Part shown: positions 54,754 through 63,808 of the stretch, in pieces | Position numbering within the stretch: the stretch's first letter is position 1 | Layout: every line of letters begins with the position of its first letter | Source: Pseudonocardia sp. T1-2H | GTDB taxonomy: Bacteria; Actinomycetota; Actinomycetes; Mycobacteriales; Pseudonocardiaceae | NCBI RefSeq assembly: GCF_038039215.1 | Contig: NZ_JBBPCL010000001.1 | Location: 5,270,001 to 5,334,000 of the forward strand | Length of the DNA: 64,000 bases | Reading direction: 5' to 3' | The notes under the pieces: model-generated | The model's input: only the letters and a program-made list of their open reading frames with translations | Database searches by the model: none | What the model was told of the DNA's origin: nothing | Position numbers and translations under genes: made by a program

Positions 54754-56022
54754 TCAGACCCGGGCGTCGGCCCGGTCGGTCCTCACCGGCGCACCCGGGC
54801 GGACCAGGGTGAACCAGTAGGCCAGCAGGATCGCGCAGTACAGCGACCGTCCGACCGGCGACCACGGGTTCTCCGGCGTCCACAGGTCGCCCCAGGACAC
54901 CGGGATCACCGGGAGGGCCAGCAGCACGGCGCCCCACGCGCGACGCGGGCTCCCGGCGGGCGCCGCCGCGATCAGCACGAGCAGGCCGGGCAACAGCAGC
55001 AAGAGGTAGTTGTGCCAGGCGATGGGCGAGAACAGCAGCCCGGCCGCGACCACGGCCCAGGGCGCCGTGCCCGCGGGGTCCGTCCCGTGCGCCGTGCTCG
55101 CGATCGGGTCGATGCCGAACCGCTGGGCCCGCCGCCAGAACCAGGCGAGGGTCCCGATCAGGAGTACCGCGCCGAGCGCCGAGCCGACGGCCGAGGTGAT
55201 GCCCAGCCGTAGCGTCAGCCCGGGCAGCGCCGCGTTGTCCAGGACGTCCGGGACGGGCTCGGTGGTCGCGATGCGGATCCACTCGGTGCCGCTCTTGAGC
55301 CCGGCCACCAGCACACCGACGAGCGTCGCCACCGCCGCTCCCGCGATTCCGGCCGCGAACGGCCGCCACCGACGCTGCACGAGGGGCAGCACGAGGATCG
55401 GGGCCAGCGAAGGCTTCAGCGCGACGGTGACCCCGTACAGGACGGCGGCCAGCACCGGGTGCCCGCGACGCTCGGCGACCCAGCCCGCGACCAGCCCCAC
55501 GAGCAGCAACCCGTAGATCTGGCCGAGCACCAGGGTGCCGTGCAGCGGCGACGACGCCAGCAGCGCGAGCGTGGCCGCGACCGTCCAGCCCCGGGACAGC
55601 CGCAGCTCCCGGACCACGACCAGCACCGCCGCGACGATCAGGAGCAGCGTCAGCGTGGCGAAGACGCGATAGGCGGTCAGCGGATCGAGGGCCGCGAACG
55701 GCGCCAGCAGCACCGACAGCAGCGGCGGGTTCAGGTTGGTGAGCTTGGCCGGGGTGTCGTAGATGTCCTGGCCGTGCAGGAGCGCGACCGAGGACTGCCA
55801 GAAGGTGTCGAAGTCGACGTGCAGCTCGGTCATGTCCGTCGACGGCAGCAGCGTCACCAGCGCGTTCGGGTGCGTCCAGTGCAGGACGACCGTCAGCACC
55901 AGCACGATCCCGACGCCCAGCGCGGCGTACAGCCTCGACGGCGGCCACCGCCTCGGAGGCGTCGTCCCCGACGGGTCGGGGACACCCGGCACGGACGGCG
56001 CGGCGGTCGAGGTGTCGGACAC
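54754..56022 (-). CDS. GT87-family (DUF2029) polyprenyl-phosphate mannosyltransferase-like membrane protein
   Basis: Integral membrane glycosyltransferase of 422 residues with about ten hydrophobic segments. The GT-C signature is the acidic first loop VDFDTFWQSSVALLHGQDIY, followed by LTNLNPPLLSVLLAPFAALD and TLVLGQIYGLLLVGLVAGWV. It ends FSPIAWHNYLLLLLPGLLVL and a charged tail. Actinobacterial relatives transfer mannose or arabinose from polyprenyl-phosphate donors to lipoglycans outside the membrane. The specific sugar is not evident here. Start GTG at 56022. Confidence 0.87.
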   Translation of the reverse strand: MSDTSTAAPSVPGVPDPSGTTPPRRWPPSRLYAALGVGIVLVLTVVLHWTHPNALVTLLPSTDMTELHVDFDTFWQSSVALLHGQDIYDTPAKLTNLNPPLLSVLLAPFAALDPLTAYRVFATLTLLLIVAAVLVVVRELRLSRGWTVAATLALLASSPLHGTLVLGQIYGLLLVGLVAGWVAERRGHPVLAAVLYGVTVALKPSLAPILVLPLVQRRWRPFAAGIAGAAVATLVGVLVAGLKSGTEWIRIATTEPVPDVLDNAALPGLTLRLGITSAVGSALGAVLLIGTLAWFWRRAQRFGIDPIASTAHGTDPAGTAPWAVVAAGLLFSPIAWHNYLLLLLPGLLVLIAAAPAGSPRRAWGAVLLALPVIPVSWGDLWTPENPWSPVGRSLYCAILLAYWFTLVRPGAPVRTDRADARV

Positions 56023-56108
56023 GGTCGCCGACGGTAGCCTCGCCGTCCCGTGCGCTGGCGATGGCCTCCCCGTACCCGGACCGGCCCCCGCCCGCGCGCT
56101 CCGGCGGA

Positions 56109-57089
56109 TCAGAACAGCACGCGGGCCAGCGCCCGGCGCGCGGTGGTGACCCGCGGGTCGTCCGCCGGGTAGAGCTCGAACAGGCCGACGAGGTGCTCGC
56201 GCACCCGGTCCCGGTCCTCGCCGAAGGTCCGGCCGGCCGTGGCGACCAGCCGGGAGAACGCGGCCTCCACCCGGTCGATCGCCACCTCGGCGTCCGCGGC
56301 GGCGAGCTGCAGGTCCACGTTGTCCGGCTCGGCGTCCGCGAGCTCGATCGAGGCCGGGTCCGCCTTCTCCGCGCGGGCCAGGAACCGGACCTGCGAGAGG
56401 GCCGCGAGGGCCTGCTCGTTCGCGGGCTCGGCAGCCAGGATCGCCTGGTAGGCGGCCTCGGCGGCGTCGAGGTCGCCTACCTCGAGGGCCTCCTCGGCGG
56501 CGGTGAAGCGCGGGTCCTCCGGCTCCTCCTCGGGCTCGGCGGCGGTGCCGGCCCGGGCCTCCGCCTCGGCGATCGCCGGCATGCGCTCCCGCAGCGCGTC
56601 GAGCAGCGAGGAGATCCACTGCTTGATCTGCGGCTCGGGCAGGGCGCCGTTGAACGCGTCGACGGGCTGGCCGCCCACGACCGCGACGACCATGGGGAGC
56701 GATTGCACCCCGAAGGCCTGCGCGATGCGGGGGTTGGCGTCGACGTCGATCCGGGCGAGCACCCAGGCGCCGCCGCCGGCCGCCGCCGCGCGCTCCAGCA
56801 CCGGGGAGAGCTGCTTGCACGGCTCACACCAGTCCGCCCACAGGTCGACGACGACCGGGACCTGCATCGAGCGCTCGATGACGTCTGTCTGGAAGGTCTG
56901 TTCGGTGACGTCCAGGGCCCATTGACCACCGCCTCCGCCACCGGACGGCGCGGCGCCGCCGGCGGGCCGGCGCGCGGCGGCCTCCGTACGCGCCTTGAGT
57001 GCGGAGAGGTCGACGGCACCCGCCATCCTGGAGGACAGCGCCGCCGTCTGAGCTGCCTGACGTGGATCTGGTCGGGACACGCCGACCAT
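56109..57089 (-). CDS. Thioredoxin-domain protein with TPR-like C-terminus (YbbN/CnoX-like)
   Basis: Protein of 326 residues. The thioredoxin domain (about 55-165) has the complete active site [19 protein letters not shown] and the cis-proline region [20 protein letters not shown]. The C-terminal half is helical with TPR-like repeats, [40 protein letters not shown] and [20 protein letters not shown]. This combination resembles YbbN/CnoX co-chaperones. An N-terminal Gly/Ala/Arg-rich segment precedes the fold. It matches Rv1324, which also lies near glgB in M. tuberculosis. Confidence 0.9.
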   Translation of the reverse strand: MVGVSRPDPRQAAQTAALSSRMAGAVDLSALKARTEAAARRPAGGAAPSGGGGGGQWALDVTEQTFQTDVIERSMQVPVVVDLWADWCEPCKQLSPVLERAAAAGGGAWVLARIDVDANPRIAQAFGVQSLPMVVAVVGGQPVDAFNGALPEPQIKQWISSLLDALRERMPAIAEAEARAGTAAEPEEEPEDPRFTAAEEALEVGDLDAAEAAYQAILAAEPANEQALAALSQVRFLARAEKADPASIELADAEPDNVDLQLAAADAEVAIDRVEAAFSRLVATAGRTFGEDRDRVREHLVGLFELYPADDPRVTTARRALARVLF

Positions 57090-57126
57090 CCTGGCACGAT
57101 CGGGTCCGGCGCGGCCGACCTGCCCG

Positions 57127-58035
57127 TCAGCAGGGGGCGGGAGTCGCTGCGGAGACGAGCGGCCGCATGCCCATCGGGTTGGTGGGCAGGAAGTCCCCGG
57201 CCGCCAGGACCGCCCGCACCCACGGCCCCGCGAGCGCGATCAGCCGTTCGGCCGGCTCGTCCCCGAGGGCCGTCCAGGCCACGTTCGCGAGGGCGTCCGT
57301 CCGGGCCTCCACGTCCTGGTGGAGCGCCCGTCCGGCCTCGGTGAGGACCGTGGCCCCCGCCGACGTGGCCAGGCCACGCGCCACCACCCGCTCGGCTCCG
57401 GCTGTCCACTCCTCTGGCGTCCACCCACGCCGTTCCCGCAGGTAGTCGGGTTCGAGGTCCTGGGCGGCGGCGAACACCACCAACGTCTCCACCGGGTCCA
57501 GGCCCGCCGCGACCAGCGCCGCCACGTGACCGTCGCCGCGCTGCTCGCGCAGCAGGGTCTGGGCGTGCCAGAGCACGAGGTGCGGCGGCTCCGGCCACGG
57601 CAGCGCCGCATTGGCGGCGGCCAGTGCCCGCCCGGCCGTCGGGACGGCGAGCGCCGCGGCCCGGGCCAGCTCCGCGGCCTCGGCCAGCTCCGGTGAGCCG
57701 AGGACCTCGGCTCCCAGGGACCGGCGCAGGACCGCGTCGACCGCCCGCACCCGCAGGGCGCAGAACTCCTCGGGCGTGGCGAGGGACCACACCTCGGGGA
57801 TCGCCCGGCGGACCAGGCCGGGGGCGAAGTTGTAGAACAGCGCCGTCACGACCTCGGCCGGGACCGCGCCGAGGGGTGCGGCGCGCTGGGCGAAGTAGCC
57901 CCGCCAGAAACCGCGGGCGCCGAGCTCCTCGCACGCGGCCTTGGGCTCCGGCGCGAAGTACGTCACCGCGTGCAACGGCTCCAGCGCCCGCCACAACCGG
58001 CGTGCCCGGTGCTCCCCGTCCTGTCCCCGCGTCAC
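57127..58035 (-). CDS. SCO6745/SalK-like conserved hypothetical protein
   Basis: Protein of 302 residues similar to the actinobacterial SCO6745 family, related to SalK-type proteins and named for their conserved two-domain layout. The opening [20 protein letters not shown] and the continuing [20 protein letters not shown] are typical, and the second domain has [20 protein letters not shown]. Members are sometimes called helix-turn-helix proteins, but the biochemical role is not known. The GTG at 58035 follows GGGAGGG. It is not linked to a recognisable pathway here. Confidence 0.75.
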   Translation of the reverse strand: MTRGQDGEHRARRLWRALEPLHAVTYFAPEPKAACEELGARGFWRGYFAQRAAPLGAVPAEVVTALFYNFAPGLVRRAIPEVWSLATPEEFCALRVRAVDAVLRRSLGAEVLGSPELAEAAELARAAALAVPTAGRALAAANAALPWPEPPHLVLWHAQTLLREQRGDGHVAALVAAGLDPVETLVVFAAAQDLEPDYLRERRGWTPEEWTAGAERVVARGLATSAGATVLTEAGRALHQDVEARTDALANVAWTALGDEPAERLIALAGPWVRAVLAAGDFLPTNPMGMRPLVSAATPAPC

Positions 58036-58303
58036 TCCTGGCCCCCTCCCACCAGGCCCGGCCACGGGGCCCCGGTCCCTGCACGGTAGGCCGGACAGGC
58101 TCTCCCGGACCAGTGATCGCATTGGGCCGATCCGGTCACGGCGGGCACCACACGTCTCCGGCGGCTCCTCGATTGATCACCGGTCTGGTGGAGCACCGGA
58201 CGCGCCGCACCGTCGTTGAACACAGTGAAGTGACCAACTGTCACCGTGAGTAGCTTTTCCCGGGCCGCCGCCCCGCGGCCCGTCGCCTGACCGGAGGATC
58301 TGC

Positions 58304-58591
58304 ATGAGCCAGGAGAACACCGTCGCCGACCGTCTCGTCACCGACGCGCGGAAGAAGACGGCGCGCCAGGAGGGCCCGGCGCTCGGCAAGGCGTCGCTGA
58401 TCGTCGGCATCATCGCCCTGGTCGCCAGCCCGATCTCGATCGCGGGATGGGTCCTCGGACTCGTCGCGATCGGCCTGGGTGTCGCCGCCGTCCGCAAGCC
58501 CGCCACGGCCAAGCAGGCCAAGATCGCGATGGTGCTCGGCTTCGCCGCGCTGGTGGTCGGCACGTTCTTCTTCACCCTGAACATCGCCTGA
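58304..58591 (+). CDS. Small membrane protein (DUF4190-like)
   Basis: Protein of 95 residues with a charged N-terminal segment (MSQENTVADRLVTDARKKTA) and two or three hydrophobic segments: ASLIVGIIALVASPISIAGW, LGLVAIGLGVAAVRKP and IAMVLGFAALVVGTFFFTLN. The pattern of paired helices with a glycine-rich turn resembles the DUF4190 group of small actinobacterial membrane proteins. The ATG at 58304 follows a GGAGGA ribosome-binding site. It is monocistronic and followed by a strong hairpin. Function unknown. Confidence 0.8.
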   Translation: MSQENTVADRLVTDARKKTARQEGPALGKASLIVGIIALVASPISIAGWVLGLVAIGLGVAAVRKPATAKQAKIAMVLGFAALVVGTFFFTLNIA

Positions 58592-58813
58592 CACCCCGGG
58601 CGCGGGACACCGCGCCCGACCGGCGCGCGAGCGTCGACACCGGCCGGTGGTTCCCGGATGCACGATCCGGGGGTCGCCGGCCGTCGTCGTTCCCGGAGCG
58701 GTCCCCCGCGCCGGCGTGGCTCCAGGCATCTGCCCCGACTCCGCCGACGACTCCTCTGTGACGTCCCGGTGGAGGCCGCGGCGCGCCGACCAGGACCAGG
58801 GCGGACACCCAGC

Positions 58814-58845
58814 GGGGCCCGGCACGACGAGTCGTGCCGGGCCCC
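58814..58845. terminator. Hairpin terminator between two convergent genes
   Basis: Perfect 15-bp stem (58814-58828 with 58831-58845; core GGGGCCCGGCACGAC) with a minimal loop, between the small membrane protein gene and the convergent thiamine-binding protein gene. The rest of 58592-58886 holds no gene. Confidence 0.8.
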
Positions 58846-58886
58846 GTGCACGAGCACGACCGTCACCGGGCTCCGCGCCTGCCCAC

Positions 58887-59219
58887 CTAGGACCCCGTCG
58901 GGTCGACCCCGTCCGGAGCGTCGCCGCCCAGGGCCGCCTCGATCCGCTCGACCTTCGCCCCGAGCTGGCCGGACCAGCCCGGACGGATGTCCGCCTTGAG
59001 CACGAGGCTGACCCGCGGGGCGCGGGCCTGCACGGCCTCGACCGCACGTTTCACCACGTCCATGGCCTCGTCCCAGGTCTCGGCCTCGATCGTGGTGAAC
59101 ATCGAGGTGGTCTCGTTGGGCAGCCCGGACTCGCGGACGACCCGCACCGCCTCCGCCACCACGTCGCCGACACTGTCCGACCCGCCCCCGGAGGGCGCCA
59201 CGCTGAACGCTACGAGCAT
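58887..59219 (-). CDS. Thiamine-binding protein (MTH1187/YqgV family)
   Basis: Small protein of 110 residues of the DUF77/MTH1187 family, which forms ferredoxin-like-fold oligomers and in some members binds thiamine. It opens MLVAFSVAPSGGGSDSVGDV and has TTSMFTTIEAETWDEAMDVV and APRVSLVLKADIRPGWSGQL, all typical. The ATG at 59219 is the likely start. It lies divergently from the MarR regulator gene, 86 bases away. Confidence 0.87.
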   Translation of the reverse strand: MLVAFSVAPSGGGSDSVGDVVAEAVRVVRESGLPNETTSMFTTIEAETWDEAMDVVKRAVEAVQARAPRVSLVLKADIRPGWSGQLGAKVERIEAALGGDAPDGVDPTGS

Positions 59220-59305
59220 GGTCGACAGCCTGCCCCAGCCGGGCCCGGCCCGCCACGCACCATGATCGGAACCGTTCCGGCGCGGCACTGCTAGCGTCGC
59301 CCACC

Positions 59306-59809
59306 ATGAGCTCGCGCGACCGGCTGCCCTTCGACCCGATCCAGCGGGCGGCCGAGCTGTGGGCCGAACGTGTGGGGCCCTCGGGGACCATGGCCGCCGT
59401 CACCAGCATCATGCGGGTGCAGCAGATCCTCCTCTCGGCCGTGGACGGGGCGCTGCGCCCGCACGGGCTGACCTTCGCCCGGTACGAGGCCCTGGTCCTG
59501 CTGAACTTCTCCCGGCGCAAGAAGCTGCCGATGCGGGTGATGGGCGAGCGACTCCAGCTGCACCCGACCTCGGTCACCAACATCGTCGACCGGCTGCAGG
59601 CGGACGGCCTGGTGCGCCGCACCCCGCACCCCACGGACCGACGCGCGACGCTCGTCGAGATCACCGAGGACGGCGTGCACCGGGTCGAGGACGCCACCAA
59701 GTCCGTGACGGACGTGGACTTCGGCCTCACCGGGCTCGACGCGGACGAGCAGGCCCGGCTCACGGACCTCCTCGGCCGGGTCCGCCGGGCGTCCGGGGAC
59801 TTCGACTGA
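59306..59809 (+). CDS. MarR-family transcriptional regulator
   Basis: Protein of 167 residues with a MarR winged helix-turn-helix. LLSAVDGALRPHGLTFARYE, ALVLLNFSRRKKLPMRVMGE, LQLHPTSVTNIVDRLQADGL and the wing RRTPHPTDRRATLVEITEDG are complete. No ligand can be deduced. The divergent neighbour encodes a thiamine-binding protein, but a link is only positional. Start ATG at 59306. Confidence 0.9.
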   Translation: MSSRDRLPFDPIQRAAELWAERVGPSGTMAAVTSIMRVQQILLSAVDGALRPHGLTFARYEALVLLNFSRRKKLPMRVMGERLQLHPTSVTNIVDRLQADGLVRRTPHPTDRRATLVEITEDGVHRVEDATKSVTDVDFGLTGLDADEQARLTDLLGRVRRASGDFD

Positions 59810-59852
59810 CGACCGGGGCCGATGCCGGCCCTGCCGGCGCTCCGCGCCGCGC

Positions 59853-60221
59853 TCATCGCCTTCGCTCCTCACGGCGGGTTCGCCCTGCGCCCGGCCCGCC
59901 CGAGCCCGGCCCGCCGGACCCCGGGCCGTCCGAGCCCTGGCCGCCGGAACCCGGGCCCGCCGAGCCCGGGCCACCGGCGTCGGGACCGCTCGGGCCCGCG
60001 CCGCCCGGACCTCGGCCGACCGCGCCGGGCCCGCCACCGGACGGGCCGCCGCGCCCGTCCGGATGTCGCGTTCTCCGCCTGCGCCCCGGGGCGCCGCGGG
60101 TGGGCCCGGGCCAGCTGCGCATGACGCCCCCGGCTCCGCCCCGCCGCCTGCGCCCCACGACGTAGCCCGCCAGGCTCGCGCCGCCCGCGGCCGCCGCCAC
60201 ACAGACCGAGCACGTCAGCAC
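59853..60221 (-). CDS. Possible small membrane-anchored Gly/Pro-rich protein
   Basis: Uncertain gene of 122 codons. A GTG at 60221 follows a GGGAGGA sequence, and the first residues (VLTCSVCVAAAAGGASLAGY) could form a membrane segment, followed by an arginine cluster and a Gly/Pro/Ser repeat region (GPGSGG units). It diverges from the XRE regulator across the palindromic operator at 60242-60267. The repetitive composition may instead be non-coding. The region 59810-60305 holds nothing else recognisable. Confidence 0.35.
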   Translation of the reverse strand: MLTCSVCVAAAAGGASLAGYVVGRRRRGGAGGVMRSWPGPTRGAPGRRRRTRHPDGRGGPSGGGPGAVGRGPGGAGPSGPDAGGPGSAGPGSGGQGSDGPGSGGPGSGGPGAGRTRREERRR

Positions 60222-60241
60222 TCCATCGCCGTCCTCCCACT

Positions 60242-60267
60242 CCGTTGACGCACTGTTGCGTCAACGG
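60242..60267. promoter_or_regulatory. Perfect palindromic operator upstream of the XRE regulator
   Basis: CCGTTGACGCA (60242-60252) and TGCGTCAACGG (60257-60267) are perfect 11-bp inverted arms with a 4-base spacer CTGT. A third partial copy, GTTGAC, follows at 60269-60274 and resembles a -35 hexamer. It lies 38 bases upstream of the regulator start, which suggests autoregulation. Confidence 0.75.
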
Positions 60268-60305
60268 CGTTGACAGTAGGACGGGCCACCGACAGAATCG
60301 GCGGC

Positions 60306-61442
60306 GTGACCGCTCCCGCCACCCCCGAGGCCTCCCCGGAGGCCGGCCGCCCAGGCCTGCGCGCGGCCCGCGCGGCGCGGGGCTGGTCCCAGGCCGCGGC
60401 GGCCCGCGAGCTCGCTGCGCTCGGCCGGGAGCGCGCAGCTCCGACGGCGTCCGCCGCGAGCCTGAAGACCCAGCTCTCCCGCTGGGAGAACGGGCACGCC
60501 ACGCCGGATCCGCCGTACCGCGCGCTGCTCGCGGAGCTCTACGGCACGGACGAGGCCGCACTCGGGCTGGCCACGCCCGAGGCCGTGCCGGGTCCGGCGG
60601 CGAGTCCGCTGCCCGCCGCGCTGGCCGAGGCCCGCGCGATCGACGACGCCGCCCTCGAACTCCTCGCCGAGCAGCTCCGGCTCGTCGCCCGCCTGGACCA
60701 CCGGCTCGGCCCGGCGGGCGCGGCGGACGTGCTGACGGCGCTCGTCGAGCGGCTCGCCACGGTCCTGGACCACACGCTGCCGACGAGCCGTCGGCGGGCG
60801 GTCGCGACGCTGCTCGCCGAGGCCGCGGCCCTGGCCGGGGAGCTGGCGCTGGACCGCGGGAGGCCGGCCGAGGCGTGGGAGCTGCACGGACGCTCCCGCG
60901 CCGCCGCGCTGGAGGCCGGACACGAGGAGCTGGCCGAGCGCGGGGTCGTCGGCCGCGCGGCGGTGCTGCGGGAGACCGGGCTGGTCGAGGAGGCACTCGA
61001 GCTGCTCGAGGGCCGCACGAGCAGGTGGGCGGCCCTGGCCCGAGGCGAGGCCCACGCGGCGGCGGGGAGGGCGGGCCCGGCGAGGAGCGCCTTCGACGAG
61101 GCGCTCGCACCTCGCGCCGGGAGCACACCGGAGGTCGACGTCGCCACGGGGTCCCTGCCGATCGACGTGGACCTCGTGCACCGCCGACGCAGCCGGGCCC
61201 TCGCGTCCCTGGGAGACCTCGACGCCATGGACGCCCTCCGCACCACGGCCGAGGACGCCGCCGCCCCGGTCCGGGAACGGCTCGCCGCGACGAGCGGTCT
61301 CGCCCTGGGGCACGCTCACGCCGGCCATGAGCGGGAGGCCGGCGAGCACACCCGGCAGGCGCTGCTGCTCGGTCTCCGGATCGGCGCGGACGGGGTCCGA
61401 GACCGGCTCAGGCGCGCCCGGCCCCCGGAGGGGGCGCGGTGA
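60306..61442 (+). CDS. XRE-family regulator with long helical C-terminus
   Basis: Protein of 378 residues. The N-terminal helix-turn-helix (about 15-75) has LRAARAARGWSQAAAARELA and KTQLSRWENGHATPDPPYRA. The remainder is mostly helical, with LELLAEQLRLVARLDHRLG, GRPAEAWELHGRSRAAALEA and repeated Ala/Glu-rich helices like a TPR or ligand-binding region common in actinobacterial regulators. The GTG at 60306 is preferred over an in-frame start at 60270, which would lie inside the operator. Its 3' end overlaps convergent meaB by 35 bases. Confidence 0.85.
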   Translation: MTAPATPEASPEAGRPGLRAARAARGWSQAAAARELAALGRERAAPTASAASLKTQLSRWENGHATPDPPYRALLAELYGTDEAALGLATPEAVPGPAASPLPAALAEARAIDDAALELLAEQLRLVARLDHRLGPAGAADVLTALVERLATVLDHTLPTSRRRAVATLLAEAAALAGELALDRGRPAEAWELHGRSRAAALEAGHEELAERGVVGRAAVLRETGLVEEALELLEGRTSRWAALARGEAHAAAGRAGPARSAFDEALAPRAGSTPEVDVATGSLPIDVDLVHRRRSRALASLGDLDAMDALRTTAEDAAAPVRERLAATSGLALGHAHAGHEREAGEHTRQALLLGLRIGADGVRDRLRRARPPEGAR

Positions 61443-62466
61443 CGGACAGATCGGCCCCGAGGGTGCCCAGCAGCTCGTCCGCCGCCCGGTACGGGTCCAG
61501 GTCCCCGTCCACCACGCGCGCGGCGAGGGCGGGCAGGGCGGCGGACCCCCGGACGTCCTCGAAGCGGGTGCGCACCTGCTCCATGCCGATCGCCTCGATC
61601 TCGGACTCCGCGCGCCGACGACGCCGGCGGCCCCGCTCGCCGGAGCGGTCCAGCCAGTCCCGGTGCCGCTCGATCGCGGAGACCACGTCGTCGACGCCCT
61701 CGAGCCGGGCCGCCACGGTCCGCACCACGGGCGGCACCCACGGCCCGGGCCCCGCTCCGGCACCGGCGTCCGGAGCCGTCTCGGCCTCTCCCGAGCGGCC
61801 GGAGCGGTCCCCCAGGGAGAGCATGTACGTCAGGTCGCGGACGGTCTGGGCGGCGCCGTCCCGGTCCGCCTTGTTCACCACCAGGATGTCCGCCACCTCG
61901 AGGATGCCGGCCTTGGCGGCCTGGACACCGTCGCCCATCCCGGGGGCGAGCAGCACGATCGTGGTGTCCGCGAGCGCCACCACGTCGACCTCGGACTGGC
62001 CGACTCCCACGGTCTCGACCAGCACGACGTCGCAGCCGGCGGCGTCGAGCACGCGCAGGGCCTGCGGCGTGGACCAGGCGAGGCCACCGAGGTGGCCCCG
62101 GGTGGCCATCGACCGGATGAACACGCCGTCGTCCGTCGCGTGCTCCCCCATCCGCACCCGGTCCCCGAGCAGCGCGCCGCCGGAGAAGGGCGAGGACGGG
62201 TCCACCGCAAGCACCCCGACCCGCCGCCCCTCGGCGCGCAGCGCACCGACCAGCGCGGAGGTCGTCGTCGACTTGCCGACACCGGGCGAACCGGTGATGC
62301 CGACGACCTGCGCCCGGCCGGTGTACGGGGCGAGCGCCGCAGCCACCTCGCGCAGCTGCGGGCTCGCCCCCTCGACCAGCGAGATCAGCCGGGCGACGGC
62401 CCGGTGCTCACCCCGGCGGGCCCGTTCGACCAGATCGCCGGTGTCCTCGGTCCGTCGCCCGCCCAC
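61408..62466 (-). CDS. meaB: Methylmalonyl-CoA mutase-associated GTPase MeaB
   Basis: G3E-type GTPase of 352 residues that protects and reloads adenosylcobalamin-dependent methylmalonyl-CoA mutase. The P-loop is GITGSPGVGKSTTTSALVGA. VLAVDPSSPFSGGALLGDRV, DVVLVETVGVGQSEVDVVAL and ILVVNKADRDGA complete the GTP site. A Gly/Pro-rich insertion lies before VPPVVRTVAARLEGVDDVVS. It starts at a GTG and lies 11 bases downstream of the thiolase gene; the epimerase gene is close by, which fits propionyl-CoA metabolism. Confidence 0.93.
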   Translation of the reverse strand: MGGRRTEDTGDLVERARRGEHRAVARLISLVEGASPQLREVAAALAPYTGRAQVVGITGSPGVGKSTTTSALVGALRAEGRRVGVLAVDPSSPFSGGALLGDRVRMGEHATDDGVFIRSMATRGHLGGLAWSTPQALRVLDAAGCDVVLVETVGVGQSEVDVVALADTTIVLLAPGMGDGVQAAKAGILEVADILVVNKADRDGAAQTVRDLTYMLSLGDRSGRSGEAETAPDAGAGAGPGPWVPPVVRTVAARLEGVDDVVSAIERHRDWLDRSGERGRRRRRRAESEIEAIGMEQVRTRFEDVRGSAALPALAARVVDGDLDPYRAADELLGTLGADLSVTAPPPGAGRA

Positions 62467-62477
62467 GGAAGGACCTC

Positions 62478-63668
62478 TCAGCTCGCCGCCGGCACGCGGA
62501 TGATCAACGCGTCGCCCTGCCCACCACCGCCGCAGAGCGCGGCGGCGCCGACGCCACCGCCCCGGCGCTTCAGCTCCAGGGCGAGGTGCAGCGCGATGCG
62601 CGCACCGGACATGCCGATCGGGTGGCCGATGGCGATCGCGCCACCGTTGACGTTCACCTTGTCCTCGTCGAGGCCGAGCTTGCGCGAGGAGACGACGCCG
62701 ACGGCGGCGAACGCCTCGTTGATCTCCACCAGGTCGAGGTCGGCGGGCGTGATGCCCTCCTTCTCGCAGGCCTTCGCGATGGCGTTCGCGGGCTGCTCCT
62801 GCAGGCTCGCGTCCGGCCCGGCGACCACACCGTGCGCGCCGATCTCCGCCAGCCAGGTCAGGCCGAGCTCCTCGGCCTTGGCCTTGCTCATCACGACCAC
62901 CGCGGCGGCACCGTCGGAGATCTGCGACGAGGACGCGGCCGTGATGGTGCCGTCGGCGGAGAACGCCGGGCGGAGCTTGCCGAGCCCCTCCGCGGTGGTG
63001 TCGCCGCGGACGCCCTCGTCGGTGCTGAACACCACCGGGTCGCCCTTGCGCTGCGGGACCTCGACGGGGGTGATCTCGTCGTCGAAGACGCCGTTCTTGA
63101 TCGCGGCGGCGGCGCGCTGGTGCGAGCGGGCGGCGAACTCGTCCTGGTCCTGCCGGGTGATCTCGTACCGGCCGTTGTACTTCTCGGTAGACGCACCCAT
63201 CGCAACCTGGTCGAACGCGCAGAACAGGCCGTCGAGGGACATGTGGTCCGCCATGGTGACGTCCCCGAACTTGAAGCCCTCGCGGGACTTCGACAGCAGG
63301 TGCGGGGCCTGGGTCATGGACTCCTGGCCGCCGGCCACCACGATGTCGAACTCGCCCGCGCGGATGAGCTGGTCCGCCAGGGCGATCGCGTCGATGCCGG
63401 AGAGGCAGACCTTGTTGATCGTGAGCGCGGGGACCTCCATCGGGATGCCTGCCGCGACCGCGGCCTGCCGGGCCGGGATCTGCCCGGCGCCCGCGGTGAG
63501 CACCTGACCCATGATCACGTAGTCGACCTTCTCGGGCGCGACACCGGCGCGCTCGAGAGCGGCCTTGATCGCGACGCCGCCGAGCTGCGCACCCGAGAAG
63601 CCCTTGAGGGATCCGAGCAGGCGGCCGACGGGGGTGCGGGCTCCAGCAACGATGACGGATTCGGCCAC
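62478..63668 (-). CDS. Acetyl-CoA acetyltransferase (thiolase)
   Basis: Thiolase of 396 residues. The acylated cysteine is C88 in [44 protein letters not shown] and [15 protein letters not shown] contain the other catalytic residues, including the second cysteine. It condenses two acetyl-CoA or cleaves acetoacetyl-CoA and may work in fatty acid or polyhydroxyalkanoate-related metabolism. It resembles FadA4-type enzymes of M. tuberculosis (Rv1323), whose neighbour is also the epimerase gene. Confidence 0.94.
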   Translation of the reverse strand: MAESVIVAGARTPVGRLLGSLKGFSGAQLGGVAIKAALERAGVAPEKVDYVIMGQVLTAGAGQIPARQAAVAAGIPMEVPALTINKVCLSGIDAIALADQLIRAGEFDIVVAGGQESMTQAPHLLSKSREGFKFGDVTMADHMSLDGLFCAFDQVAMGASTEKYNGRYEITRQDQDEFAARSHQRAAAAIKNGVFDDEITPVEVPQRKGDPVVFSTDEGVRGDTTAEGLGKLRPAFSADGTITAASSSQISDGAAAVVVMSKAKAEELGLTWLAEIGAHGVVAGPDASLQEQPANAIAKACEKEGITPADLDLVEINEAFAAVGVVSSRKLGLDEDKVNVNGGAIAIGHPIGMSGARIALHLALELKRRGGGVGAAALCGGGGQGDALIIRVPAAS

Positions 63669-63808
63669 GACGACCTCCAGCGACTACGGCGAGACAGGAT
63701 TGTCACGAGGACCCTACCTCCCGAAGCGGGACCGTCCGACGGGCCGAACGGACGGGTGAGCAGCCACACAAGGAGAGGACGGGGTCGTCCCCGGTTACAT
63801 TCCGCTCC

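Noticed and set aside
51653..55948. Minus-strand open frame of over 1400 codons opposite glgB
   Set aside because: Shadow frame caused by high GC content; it has no motifs and lies opposite well-supported glgB and overlaps the GT87 gene out of frame.
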